Notes: a model not told the origin generated them from the letters alone. A stretch of DNA of 22,738 nucleotides from an uncultured Eubacteriales bacterium (GCA_900545865.1 URAN01000046.1:1-22738); one strand, 5' to 3'; numbered from the stretch's first letter, positions 1 to 7,994 are shown. Program-made: numbers and translations.

Positions 1-52
1 GTACCCCCATAGCGGACTTTCACCGCCAAGTTAAGTGCCATACTCGGCACAC
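1..52 (-). mobile_element. 5' end of a group IIC (terminator-inserting) intron, partial
   Basis: Read on the minus strand from 52, the sequence starts GTGTGCC, matching the GUGYG 5' end of group II introns. A 5-bp hairpin follows (GTGCC/GGCAC, plus 36-51), then a GCGG/CCGC hairpin around the GGTGAAAGTCC box (plus 12-26). From memory, this order closely resembles the start of the Oceanobacillus iheyensis IIC intron (GUGUGCC, short hairpin, GGGUGAGAGUCCC). It begins 8 nt after a perfect intrinsic-terminator stem, which is where IIC introns are known to insert. The rest, including any reverse transcriptase and domains V/VI, lies outside the window. The alternative is an unrelated structured repeat. 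Confidence 0.68.
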
Positions 53-86
53 ATACAAAATGGCGACCCCGGTTGCGGGGTCGCCA
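53..86 (-). terminator. Rho-independent terminator of leuS
   Basis: A perfect 10-bp inverted repeat (TGGCGACCCC at 61-70, GGGGTCGCCA at 77-86) has a 6-nt loop. On the minus strand it is followed by TTTTGTAT. It lies about 30 nt past the leuS stop codon. The plus-strand side has no T run, so it works for the minus-strand operon. The T-tract is interrupted by the intron-like sequence starting at 52. Confidence 0.85.
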
Positions 87-117
87 TTGAATTTGTTTGC
101 TAACGCCTTATTAATTT

Positions 118-2583
118 TTATTTAACAACAATATTTATCAGCTTTTTGGGGATAGCAATGGTCTTTACGACCTGTTTTCCGTCTATAAACTGTTGAATCT
201 TTTCGTTATTCAGCGCAAGTTCGCACATTTCATCTTTAGAGAGGTCGGGCGAAACAACTATTTTATCACGGATTTTTCCGTTAATCTGAACAACAATTTC
301 AACTTCATTCACAACAAGCGCATTTTCGTCATATTCGGGCCACGAATGCGTTGAAATGGGGTCGCTGTGTCCGCTTACTTCCCATAATTCGGACGTAATA
401 TGCGGCACGAACGGATAAAGCAAGAGTATGAGATTCTCTATTGCCTCTTTTATTACCGCGCCGTTGTATTCTTTTTGTTTTTCCTTATAGTTATAAAGAG
501 CGTTTACCATTTCCATAACAGAGCTTATCGCCGTGTTAAAGCTAAATCTGTTACAATCCTCGGTTACTTTCTTTATACTTGAATTTACGGCAAAACGCAG
601 TTTCTTATCGTCCGATGTCAGTTCGCCGAAATCGGATTTTTCTGCGCTTACATAATCTTTTAAGTCCTCAACCGCACGCCAAACTCTGTTTAAGAATCTG
701 TATGCGCCCTCAACCGCCGTATCGTTCCAATCAAGGTCGCGTTCGGGCGGTGCGGCAAAGAGTATAAACAATCTCGCCGTGTCCGCGCCGTATTTTTGGA
801 TTATCTCCTCGGGACTTACAACGTTTCCGATTGATTTTGACATCTTTGTTCCGTCTTTTAAAACCATACCCTGAGTAAGCAGATTTTCGAACGGCTCGTC
901 ACAGCCGAGATAACCGAAATCGTGCAGAGCCTTGGTGAAAAATCTTGCATAAAGCAAGTGCAAAATTGCGTGTTCAACGCCGCCGATATACTGGTCAACG
1001 TTCATCCAATAATCCGCCTTTTCTTTATCAAACGGCATTTCGGTATTGTGAGGGTCACAATATCTCAGATAGTACCACGATGAGCATACAAACGTATCCA
1101 TTGTATCGGTTTCGCGTCTTGCCGCACCGCCGCATTTCGGACAAGTTGTATTGACAAATTCGGGGCATTCGCTGAGCGGCGACTTGCCCTGACCCGTAAA
1201 TTTAACATTTTCGGGCAGGCGCACCGGCAGCTCACTTTCGGGAACCTCAACCGTTCCGCACTTATCACAATATACAACCGGAATCGGCGCACCCCAATAA
1301 CGCTGGCGTGAAATGAGCCAGTCGCGCAGACGGAAGTTCACCTTTCTCTTTCCGAATCCCTGTTTTTCGGCATAATCTATCATTGCCGACAATGCCTTAT
1401 CGTTCGGCATACCGTTGAATTCTCCCGAGTTTTCGAGGATTCCCTCTGCCGCGAACGCCTCGGTCAAGTCCTCGGATTTGAGCTCCTGACCCTCGGGCTG
1501 TACAACGATTCTGATTGGCAGGTTATATTTCTTTGCAAACTCAAAGTCACGCTTATCATGTGCCGGCACGCCCATAACCACGCCTGTACCGTAATCCAAG
1601 AATACGTAATTTGCAAGGTACAGCGGAATTTTCTCACCACTGAACGGATTTATCATATATGTTCCGGTAAAGATACCCTCTTTTTCGGTATCGGTTGCCG
1701 AACGTACAATTTCACTCTGTGTCTGAACCCTCTTTATAAATTCGCGGCAATCCGTCTCATATTCCGTTCCCGTTATAAGCTCGTCAACAATCGGGTGTTC
1801 GGGTGCGATAACCATATATGAAACGCCATAGATTGTGTCGGGACGGGTTGTATAGACGGTGAGGGTTTTATCCGACCCGTCTATCTTAAATTCAAGCTCT
1901 GCGCCTTCGCTTCTGCCTATCCAGTTCGTTTGCATCGACTTAACCTTGTCGGGCCAGCCGCCGAGCTTATCTATATCATCCAAAAGTCTTTGCGCATAAT
2001 CGGTAATCTTAAAGAACCACTGTTCAAGGTCTTTCTTGCCGACCTCACTCTTACAGCGTTCGCACTTTCCGTTTACGACCTGTTCGTTCGCAAGCACCGT
2101 CTTACAGGACGGACACCAGTTCACATATGACTTCTTTTTATATGCAAGGCCGTGCTTGTACAGCTGAAGGAACATCCATTGAGTAAATTTATAGTATTCG
2201 GGTTTTGCCGTTGCGACCTCTCTGTCCCAGTCATAGCTGAATCCGAGACGCTTTAGCTGTTCCCTCATATTGTCTATGTTCGACCATGTCCAATCAGCCG
2301 GAGGGGTTCCGTGCTTTATCGCCGCGTTCTCGGCAGGCAACCCGAACGAGTCCCAGCCCATCGGATGCAAAACGTTATATCCGCGCATCTTTTTATACCG
2401 CGCCACAACATCGCCGATTGAATAGTTACGCACATGACCCATATGCAAGTTTCCCGACGGATACGGGAACATTTCAAGCGCATAATATTTTGGTTTTGAC
2501 GTATCCTCGTCAATTTTAAATTCGCCGTCATCAGCCCACTTTTTTTGCCATTTCTTTTCAATTAAATCAAAATCGTACTTCAT
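118..2583 (-). CDS. leuS: Leucyl-tRNA synthetase
   Basis: Charges tRNA-Leu with leucine in the cytosol (class Ia synthetase). The 821-residue product is of normal bacterial length. The catalytic HMGH motif is at residues 47-50, and a zinc knuckle with Cys157/160/174/177 follows. The CP1 editing domain shows TTRPDT at 245-250 and GVPAHD with Asp343 and Asp346, so proofreading looks intact. A second cysteine cluster (CDKCG, CPKCGG) comes before KMSKS at 580-584, and the anticodon-binding and C-terminal domains are complete. The ATG at 2583 is preceded by GGAGG about 8 nt upstream. It is the last gene of the minus-strand operon, 53 bp after rsfS, and ends in an intrinsic terminator. No T-box leader is seen. 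Confidence 0.98.
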   Translation of the reverse strand: MKYDFDLIEKKWQKKWADDGEFKIDEDTSKPKYYALEMFPYPSGNLHMGHVRNYSIGDVVARYKKMRGYNVLHPMGWDSFGLPAENAAIKHGTPPADWTWSNIDNMREQLKRLGFSYDWDREVATAKPEYYKFTQWMFLQLYKHGLAYKKKSYVNWCPSCKTVLANEQVVNGKCERCKSEVGKKDLEQWFFKITDYAQRLLDDIDKLGGWPDKVKSMQTNWIGRSEGAELEFKIDGSDKTLTVYTTRPDTIYGVSYMVIAPEHPIVDELITGTEYETDCREFIKRVQTQSEIVRSATDTEKEGIFTGTYMINPFSGEKIPLYLANYVFLDYGTGVVMGVPAHDKRDFEFAKKYNLPIRIVVQPEGQELKSEDLTEAFAAEGILENSGEFNGMPNDKALSAMIDYAEKQGFGKRKVNFRLRDWLISRQRYWGAPIPVVYCDKCGTVEVPESELPVRLPENVKFTGQGKSPLSECPEFVNTTCPKCGGAARRETDTMDTFVCSSWYYLRYCDPHNTEMPFDKEKADYWMNVDQYIGGVEHAILHLLYARFFTKALHDFGYLGCDEPFENLLTQGMVLKDGTKMSKSIGNVVSPEEIIQKYGADTARLFILFAAPPERDLDWNDTAVEGAYRFLNRVWRAVEDLKDYVSAEKSDFGELTSDDKKLRFAVNSSIKKVTEDCNRFSFNTAISSVMEMVNALYNYKEKQKEYNGAVIKEAIENLILLLYPFVPHITSELWEVSGHSDPISTHSWPEYDENALVVNEVEIVVQINGKIRDKIVVSPDLSKDEMCELALNNEKIQQFIDGKQVVKTIAIPKKLINIVVK

Positions 2584-2636
2584 CTGTATTCCTCCGCTTT
2601 TTATAATGCACCTATTTAAATGTCCGATTGAACTTA

Positions 2637-2993
2637 TTAATCAACCAAATCGGATATATCCACTTCAACCGCATCGCTCCAGACACGTTCGAGATTATAA
2701 AAATCTCTTGTGTCAGGTTTGAATATGTGAACAATTGCGTCGTTAAAGCCTATTAAAATCCAGTCGCCCGTGCGGTATCCTTCTTTGTTTATATGAAAGA
2801 TTCCGTCTTTGCCGAGCTCCTGTTCAACATGGTCACAAAGCGCCTGTGTCTGACGCTCGTTCTTTCCCGTTGCTAAAACAAAATAGTCGGTAAGGGTTGT
2901 CAAGCCCTCAACATTCAAAACCGTTATATCCTCTGCCGACTTGCTGTTCAAAACCTCTACTATTTTGTTTACTGTTTTATTTTCACACGCCAT
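2637..2993 (-). CDS. rsfS: Ribosomal silencing factor RsfS
   Basis: The 118-residue protein belongs to the RsfS/YbeB/Iojap family. Members bind uL14 on the large subunit and block 30S-50S joining, which lowers translation when nutrients are short. The sequence shows the family pattern: VLNVEGLTTLTDYFVLATG near the N-terminus, then NERQTQAL, then GYRTGDWILIGFNDAIVHIF, then a YNLERVWSDA tail. Length is typical. The ATG at 2993 has a GAGGAG site about 6 nt upstream. It sits between the LCP gene (18 bp) and leuS (53 bp), the usual place for rsfS in Clostridia, and is probably co-transcribed with both. Confidence 0.95.
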   Translation of the reverse strand: MACENKTVNKIVEVLNSKSAEDITVLNVEGLTTLTDYFVLATGKNERQTQALCDHVEQELGKDGIFHINKEGYRTGDWILIGFNDAIVHIFKPDTRDFYNLERVWSDAVEVDISDLVD

Positions 2994-3011
2994 ATGTTAC
3001 TCTCCTCTGTT

Positions 3012-4019
3012 TTACTGAAAATGTTCGTTTATAATCTTTTTTGTTTCGTTTTTATCATGTACAAAATATGATGCGCCGCCGATATACTTGCCGCCGCCCG
3101 GAAGGGAATAAAAATTCACATTTCCGGCGCACGCCGCCATATCCCTCAAAACCCCGGTAAATTCACCTTCGAGATTCGTTGTCGTATGCCGCTTTAGCGC
3201 CCCGAGCAAAAACGGCGCTCTGATTATCACGAGCGGACTTTTAACCTTATTTATCACCGCCGAATACAAAAGCTTTTGCGTATTGATTCGGTCAATGTCG
3301 CCGTTGGTATAACCGCTTCCGTCATTGTTCTTTCTGAATCTCATAAACATCTGGGCGTGTTCGCCGTCAAGATGCTGTTTTCCAGGCTGTAAGTCGATTG
3401 TCAGATTTTGTACCGGGTCGCTGTAGTTCATTCTTACGGGGACATCAACGGTAACGCCGCCGAGCGCGTCTATAATCTCATTGAATCCATCAAAGCTGAC
3501 CATTATATAACCCTCGGGCAAAATCCCCGTAACCTTGCTTATCTCTTTACTCATACACTCAAATCCCGAAAAAAAAGCGGAATTAATCTTTTTATCGTTT
3601 CGCTTATTGTCAATCTTGGTATCGCGCGGAATCTGAAGAATATTAAGCTCGTTCTTTGTTCGGTCAATGTGACACAAAAGAATCAAGTCGGTACGATAAC
3701 CGCCCTCGTCAACACCGGCAACAACAATATTTCTGACATCTTTTGAGCCGGGACCCAAAACACTGTACTTTTGTCCTGTCGCAAAAGATCCTATTACGCT
3801 GTACAAAAGCCATGCACAGACAGCAATAAAAAGGACCGTAAATATCCTCTTGAATATCTTTTTGGAACGCTTTTTATGTTTTTTTGAACCGTTCGGCGAA
3901 TAATTATATCCGTCATATCCGTAATCATCATAAGCGTATTCATCATTATAATAATTATCGTTATAATTTCCGTTATAACCTCTGTTATTATAATCCCTCT
4001 CTTCGCCTATTCTTCTCAA
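3012..4019 (-). CDS. LytR-CpsA-Psr (LCP) family wall polymer ligase
   Basis: The 335-residue protein probably attaches wall polymers such as teichoic acids or capsule from a lipid carrier to peptidoglycan, outside the membrane. The N-terminal 45 residues are cytoplasmic and very rich in Tyr, Asn, Asp and Gly. A basic stretch follows (KKHKKRSKK), then one membrane segment at about 59-78, then the LCP domain. LCP landmarks are YRTD, QIPRDT, KINSAF, the DALGGVTVDVP segment and RFRK with GDIDRINTQ, which keep the arginines and aspartates of the pyrophosphate-binding pocket. The start is TTG at 4019, supported by GGGAGGTG 9 nt upstream; no ATG lies near. The 47-bp gap to yqeK and 18-bp gap to rsfS fit an operon. 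The polymer transferred cannot be read from sequence. Confidence 0.92.
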   Translation of the reverse strand: MRRIGEERDYNNRGYNGNYNDNYYNDEYAYDDYGYDGYNYSPNGSKKHKKRSKKIFKRIFTVLFIAVCAWLLYSVIGSFATGQKYSVLGPGSKDVRNIVVAGVDEGGYRTDLILLCHIDRTKNELNILQIPRDTKIDNKRNDKKINSAFFSGFECMSKEISKVTGILPEGYIMVSFDGFNEIIDALGGVTVDVPVRMNYSDPVQNLTIDLQPGKQHLDGEHAQMFMRFRKNNDGSGYTNGDIDRINTQKLLYSAVINKVKSPLVIIRAPFLLGALKRHTTTNLEGEFTGVLRDMAACAGNVNFYSLPGGGKYIGGASYFVHDKNETKKIINEHFQ

Positions 4020-4066
4020 CCGAAAGCACCTCCCGGGGGTTTCTTATGAATGTATAACAAATTCGA

Positions 4067-4660
4067 TTATACAACCGTACCGTCAATTTTTCTCTTTTGC
4101 AAAATCAAGAAATTCCTTGCGTGAACCGTGTCGGGATGCAGCATAAACCCATCGGTGACAAGCTCTTGAACCGTATAATCGAGACCTGTTACTATTGCCT
4201 CGTCTATGTTCTTATACGCAAGCTCTCTAAGCTCGTCAACGCCTTTAAAATCACGATTCGGCTCGATATAATCGGCTATATACAAAATCTTTGTCAGGAT
4301 GCTCATATCCGCTTTTGCGGTCGTGTGGAACTTTATCGCATCGAGAATTTCGGCGTCACATATTCCGAAATCGTTTTGCGCCATACACGCACCGAGCGGT
4401 CCGTGCAAAAGCTTTGGTGTATTTTTTGTAACCGAATCGAGCATTATCCCGTATTTCTCAGTCAAAAGCTCTCTCGCCTCATCGGCGGGAATCTCTTTTG
4501 CACAATCGTGAACCAATCCTGATATATACGCCTTTTCTTTGTCGGAATGATAACGTTCCGCGAGTTTAACCGCCTCATCGGCAACGCCGAGCGAATGACG
4601 GTATCTCTTTTCGCTTAAATTCTCTTTTAAGTATTTTGAAATTTTCTCTTTGTCAATCAT
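4067..4660 (-). CDS. yqeK: YqeK, HD-domain Ap4A hydrolase (symmetrical)
   Basis: The 197-residue HD-superfamily phosphohydrolase is expected to split Ap4A into two ADP, as shown for Bacillota YqeK enzymes. Metal-binding motifs are in order: RYRHSLGV near residue 20, GLVHDCAKEI near 48-57 (the HD pair), LLHGPLGA near 85, KFHTTA near 110, and YIADYIEPNRDF near 127-138, the last strongly typical of YqeK. Length is normal. The ATG at 4660 has AAGGAG about 9 nt upstream. It follows nadD, the usual partner, but here a 201-bp gap carrying a multibranched hairpin element separates the two genes. Confidence 0.95.
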   Translation of the reverse strand: MIDKEKISKYLKENLSEKRYRHSLGVADEAVKLAERYHSDKEKAYISGLVHDCAKEIPADEARELLTEKYGIMLDSVTKNTPKLLHGPLGACMAQNDFGICDAEILDAIKFHTTAKADMSILTKILYIADYIEPNRDFKGVDELRELAYKNIDEAIVTGLDYTVQELVTDGFMLHPDTVHARNFLILQKRKIDGTVV

Positions 4661-4690
4661 TCCGCCGTTCTCCTTAAATATTATAACGTT

Positions 4691-4849
4691 GCCGCAGATG
4701 TCCCCCGCCGCCTATGAGGCGGGGGACATTCCGGAATTTCAGTGGGAGTCATAATCTCCCACTGAACCCCTGAGGAGCCAATGCTCCCTGCGGCTATTGC
4801 AATCTGTCGCAAGCTCTGCTCTTTGCAAGCAAAGCAGAAGCATTGCTCC
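4691..4849. repeat. Multibranched palindromic intergenic element
   Basis: The gap between nadD and yqeK is almost all inverted repeats. A 7-bp closing stem (GCCGCAG 4691-4697, CTGCGGC 4788-4794) encloses three hairpins: a perfect 12-bp stem (4698-4709/4718-4729), a perfect 11-bp stem (4738-4748/4756-4766) and a 5-bp stem (4774-4778/4783-4787). A fourth imperfect hairpin follows at 4815-4838. None is followed by a T run on either strand, so this is not a standard terminator. A dispersed palindromic repeat or a structured mRNA processing element fits best; the class is not recognised. Confidence 0.7.
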
Positions 4850-4861
4850 GATTTAAATTAT

Positions 4862-5470
4862 CTATCTGTATAAACCGTTATTTTCTATATATTCTTTTAC
4901 CGCGTCACAAACCAAGTATTTTATTGAAAGACCGTTTTTTATACGTTCGCGAATCCGTGATGATGACACCTCGATAACGGGTGCTTGTACACATTCTATA
5001 TCCGCGCCGTATCTCTCTTTTAAAAAATCCGCTTTCGCCTGTACCGCCGCGTTGTCAAAGCCTTTTCTTTGAACCGCCGCAACGGTGCAAAGCTCAAATA
5101 TCTTTTTCGGATTGTGCCAATCCTCCATATAATCCAGCGAATCCGCCCCGACAATAAAATAAAAATGAGCATTCGGATTTGCGTTGTGCAATCTTTCGAG
5201 GGTCTCAGATGTATAATTCACACCTTCGTTCAAAACCTCTGTGTCGGATACCGAAAATTTCGGATTATCCCCGACCGCCGCAATCGTCATATTCATTCTG
5301 TCCGCCGCGTCCGCCGCCGAGCTTTCTTTATAGACCTTTTTTCCCGTGGGAATAAAGACAACACTGTCGAGACCGAGAGCCTCAGCGACATATTCCGCTG
5401 AAATTAAATGACCGAGATGGGGCGGATCGAATGTTCCGCCCATTATCCCGATTTTTTTATAATTCTTCAT
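4862..5470 (-). CDS. nadD: Nicotinate-nucleotide adenylyltransferase
   Basis: Transfers AMP from ATP to nicotinate mononucleotide to give deamido-NAD, the step before NAD synthetase. The 202-residue protein begins with the nucleotidyltransferase signature GIMGGTFDPPHLGH at about residues 8-21. It continues with VFIPTGKKVYK (substrate loop) and FIVGADSLDYMEDW, and ends with the SSSRIRERI motif (ISSTxxR-type) near residues 168-176. The ATG at 5468-5470 has no good Shine-Dalgarno site, only a weak GTGA, and lies 27 bp after the preceding gene, so translational coupling is likely. The usual upstream neighbours obgE and yhbY are absent; an unknown zinc-ribbon membrane protein takes their place. 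Confidence 0.96.
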   Translation of the reverse strand: MKNYKKIGIMGGTFDPPHLGHLISAEYVAEALGLDSVVFIPTGKKVYKESSAADAADRMNMTIAAVGDNPKFSVSDTEVLNEGVNYTSETLERLHNANPNAHFYFIVGADSLDYMEDWHNPKKIFELCTVAAVQRKGFDNAAVQAKADFLKERYGADIECVQAPVIEVSSSRIRERIKNGLSIKYLVCDAVKEYIENNGLYR

Positions 5471-5497
5471 TTATTAAATCACTGTCACAAATTCGGA

Positions 5498-7738
5498 TTA
5501 ATAATAGAGTACGTTTGTTACTCCGTCAGTAATCTTTTTGCATTTTGCCGCTTTGACCGTTGAGGTATAAAGGCTCGTTCCCGTGCCGTCATCGCTGTCT
5601 TTCTTTAACAGAATCGTTCCGTCGGTTTTAAGTCCGTAAGCAGACACACCAGAGTCTATATCTCTTATCTTCGCCTTTTTGGTAACGGATTTTATGCTTG
5701 CCGTCTTGCTGTCGGAATTTTCTTTTGCAACAAAATCCTTTGCAAAAACGGTAAACTCACCCGTTTTGTCAAACGTGAACGCTCCCATACCCGCCTGGTC
5801 GGCAAGTGCAAGCGTGTTCGAATTTGAATACGATACAAGATTTATCGTGTTCTGTTCGGCGTTATATCCCGATGCGAATCTTACAATCGCACCGTCCGCC
5901 GAAACGTTACAGGTATACGCATCATCGGATACGCGCTTTTCCGAACCGGCGTAATCATTCACAACCGACAGAGTATAGAGCGCGCCGCGCCTTGTATTCG
6001 AGTCATAACCGCCGATATACGCCACTGTTGAAAAGTCCGAACTTGCGTCAAACGCAACCATTCTCGGGTCGTCCTTGAGTGCCGCCAAGTTAATCGCCGT
6101 TGCAACCTTTTGTGAATTGGGCGATTTTGCGCTTACGAAATAATAATCCGCTTTTTCTGACTCATACGCCTTGGAATAGACAACCGCACCCTCGTCATTT
6201 CTGACTTTTATTATCTCTGATACCTCATCGGCGAGTTTATTGTTCGAACCGTTCGACAAATCGAGATAGCTCAAAGTCTGAAAGTTGTTGTTAAAGTTAC
6301 TGTATACATATGCCGATTCAAGTTTTTTGGATATTACCGGAGCCAAAAACGCCTTTTCGGCAACGGATTTGGGTCCCTCTGTGTTGCTTTGAATATAAAG
6401 GTCATATGTTCCCGTCTTTGTGTCATAATTCTTTGCGTAAAAATATACGCTGCTCTTTGCGGACGTGCCGAAAACAAACGCAACTTTTTCATCAATGCGT
6501 CTTTGGCTTTCGCCGCCCTCGGCAAAGCTGCTGTAGAGCAAGTCGCCTGTATGAACGATAGGATTAAAGTTCTTTATATACGTTACGCTCTTGCCGTCAT
6601 TCGCAAGCTTAAAGTTATCGGCAACGATTTCTGTATCAACGCTCGTTTCGGTCTTTGTCGCCGTATCCCAGCGGCAAAGTTCACCTTTTGCGTTATCATC
6701 GCCCGTGTTTTTAAGATACAAAACGGCATTTCCGTCTCCGCTTATACTGAAATCATAGTACACGTTTTGAGCAACGGCAGTTCTGCTCTTTTTCTTGCCG
6801 TTTACATAATAAACAAGGTCACCGCTGCCGTTATTCATATTCACGTTTTCGATGAAGTACACAACGCTTCCGTCATCGGAAATTTTAATCAAATCCTTTT
6901 CGGTCAGCTTGGCGGATTTTTCAATCTTGGGGTCGTCAAGCTTATTCTTGCCGGCACTCGATTTTGACGATGACGATGAACCGCTCGATTTTGACGTTGT
7001 TTCGGTCTTTGTTTCGAGCTGGGTCGTGACAAAGTTTGAGCTAAGCTGAATTTCGCTTCCGTCAAAGAAGGAATAAAGCTCGTTGCCCTTTGTATAAAGA
7101 GTCGGATATTCTGGCGTTTTATGCGCAAAATACGATGCCACGTTGACCACGCAAACAACGACCGCAATCACAGCCGCCAAAACGGCCGCACCGATTAATA
7201 TACCTTTTTTCTGTTTTGAGTCATACTTGTGCGAACGAACCGAACCGTCGTCCTTTTTGCGCGGCGCTTTAGCGGCACGCAAAGCGTCGTGTTTTCTCTT
7301 TTCAACGCGCGAAACCTTTTTCTTGCCGCCGTTTTTGCGCTGTTCTCTGCGCTGCTGCGCTCTCAGAGCCGCCTCTTGCATTTCTTCGCGCGAAAACCTC
7401 GGTTCTTCGGTGGTTTTGTGCGGAGTGCTTATTTTCTTTTTGGATGAATCGCGGCTTATTTCCGCGTCCATATCGGCAATCGCCTGTTTTATTTCACCCG
7501 AATCCCTGAACGTCAAGGTGTATTGTAAGTCAAAGTCATAGCTGTCTTTTGTCGGGTCAATCGACGAATACCTTCCCGTATTTTGTGCCGAAACATTTTT
7601 TGATACTTTTTCCGCTTTTGCCGCTGTTTCCTCTGCGCTGTTTTGTTCCGCGGGTTCATCCTTCGGAATCGGCGTTTTGCAAAACGGGCATACATCAATA
7701 TGTTCAAGCAAGTTTATACCGCATTTCGGACATTTCAT
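5498..7738 (-). CDS. Zinc-ribbon, single-pass membrane protein with a propeller-like outer domain, function unknown
   Basis: Not recognised as a named family. The N-terminus is a treble-clef-type zinc ribbon (Cys3, Cys6, Cys17, Cys20). An acidic then Arg/Lys/Gln-rich cytoplasmic linker follows to about residue 178. One hydrophobic helix (about 179-204) and a Ser/Lys/Thr-rich spacer (about 240-270) lead to an outer domain of about 480 residues. That domain repeats a DG-x-V-x-Y pattern (DDGSVVYF, GDGNAVLYL, NDGKSVTYI, EGAVVYS, FSTVAYI, DGAIVRF), typical of TolB/WD40-like beta-propellers. Three in-frame starts exist (GTG 7747, GTG 7741, ATG 7738). The ATG was chosen because AAAGG at 7751-7755 is too close to the first GTG; GTG 7741 remains possible. 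It heads the nadD-leuS operon. A sensor or wall-associated role is only a guess. Confidence 0.85.
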   Translation of the reverse strand: MKCPKCGINLLEHIDVCPFCKTPIPKDEPAEQNSAEETAAKAEKVSKNVSAQNTGRYSSIDPTKDSYDFDLQYTLTFRDSGEIKQAIADMDAEISRDSSKKKISTPHKTTEEPRFSREEMQEAALRAQQRREQRKNGGKKKVSRVEKRKHDALRAAKAPRKKDDGSVRSHKYDSKQKKGILIGAAVLAAVIAVVVCVVNVASYFAHKTPEYPTLYTKGNELYSFFDGSEIQLSSNFVTTQLETKTETTSKSSGSSSSSKSSAGKNKLDDPKIEKSAKLTEKDLIKISDDGSVVYFIENVNMNNGSGDLVYYVNGKKKSRTAVAQNVYYDFSISGDGNAVLYLKNTGDDNAKGELCRWDTATKTETSVDTEIVADNFKLANDGKSVTYIKNFNPIVHTGDLLYSSFAEGGESQRRIDEKVAFVFGTSAKSSVYFYAKNYDTKTGTYDLYIQSNTEGPKSVAEKAFLAPVISKKLESAYVYSNFNNNFQTLSYLDLSNGSNNKLADEVSEIIKVRNDEGAVVYSKAYESEKADYYFVSAKSPNSQKVATAINLAALKDDPRMVAFDASSDFSTVAYIGGYDSNTRRGALYTLSVVNDYAGSEKRVSDDAYTCNVSADGAIVRFASGYNAEQNTINLVSYSNSNTLALADQAGMGAFTFDKTGEFTVFAKDFVAKENSDSKTASIKSVTKKAKIRDIDSGVSAYGLKTDGTILLKKDSDDGTGTSLYTSTVKAAKCKKITDGVTNVLYY

Positions 7739-7762
7739 CACTTTCACTGCCTTTCTTTATCC

Positions 7763-7804
7763 AAGGTCGTCTGTCGCATTTTGACTTTTGTCCGACAAGA
7801 CCTT
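7763..7804 (-). promoter_or_regulatory. Hairpin in the 5' leader of the zinc-ribbon gene
   Basis: The arms AAGGTC (7763-7768) and GACCTT (7799-7804) pair perfectly, and TGTCG (7772-7776) pairs with CGACA (7793-7797) inside, with a small bulge. It lies in the predicted leader, 8 nt upstream of the AAAGG ribosome site. No T run follows, so it is more likely an mRNA-stability or translation-control hairpin than a terminator. No known riboswitch class was recognised. Confidence 0.4.
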
Positions 7805-7852
7805 TCGTTAAAATTTATCCGCTTTTTATAGATTTTTAAATTATTATTATTT

Positions 7853-7881
7853 ATTTTATCATAATACCTTATTAATTACAA
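7853..7881 (-). promoter_or_regulatory. Sigma-A-type promoter of the zinc-ribbon/nadD-leuS operon
   Basis: On the minus strand, TTGTAA (7876-7881) and TAAAAT (7853-7858) are separated by 17 bp. A TG two bases upstream of the -10 makes it an extended -10. It faces the operon and leaves a leader of about 105 nt. No other good promoter was seen between here and leuS. Confidence 0.6.
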
Positions 7882-7922
7882 CTATATTTCAAAAAGTTTT
7901 TTTATTTTACAGGCAAATTTGT

Positions 7923-7973
7923 AGTTATTTGTATTTTGTTACAAATAACTGTTTCGTTATGTAATTATTTGTA
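7923..7973. repeat. AT-rich palindrome triad between trmD and the next operon
   Basis: A perfect 11-bp inverted repeat (7923-7933 with 7940-7950, 6-nt loop) is followed by a second copy of TTATTTGTA at 7965-7973. The middle copy (7940-7948) can therefore pair with either side. It lies just past the trmD stop and about 40-90 bp upstream of the next promoter. No T run follows on the minus strand, so it is a poor terminator. It could be an operator or a weak 3' stabilising hairpin. The rest of the 7739-7994 gap is AT-rich with no gene. Confidence 0.55.
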
Positions 7974-7994
7974 TTGAATTTTTATCCGGATCAC

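Noticed and set aside
4698..4729. 12-bp GC-rich hairpin as an intrinsic terminator after nadD
   Set aside because: No T run follows on either strand, and yqeK downstream has no promoter of its own that I can see.
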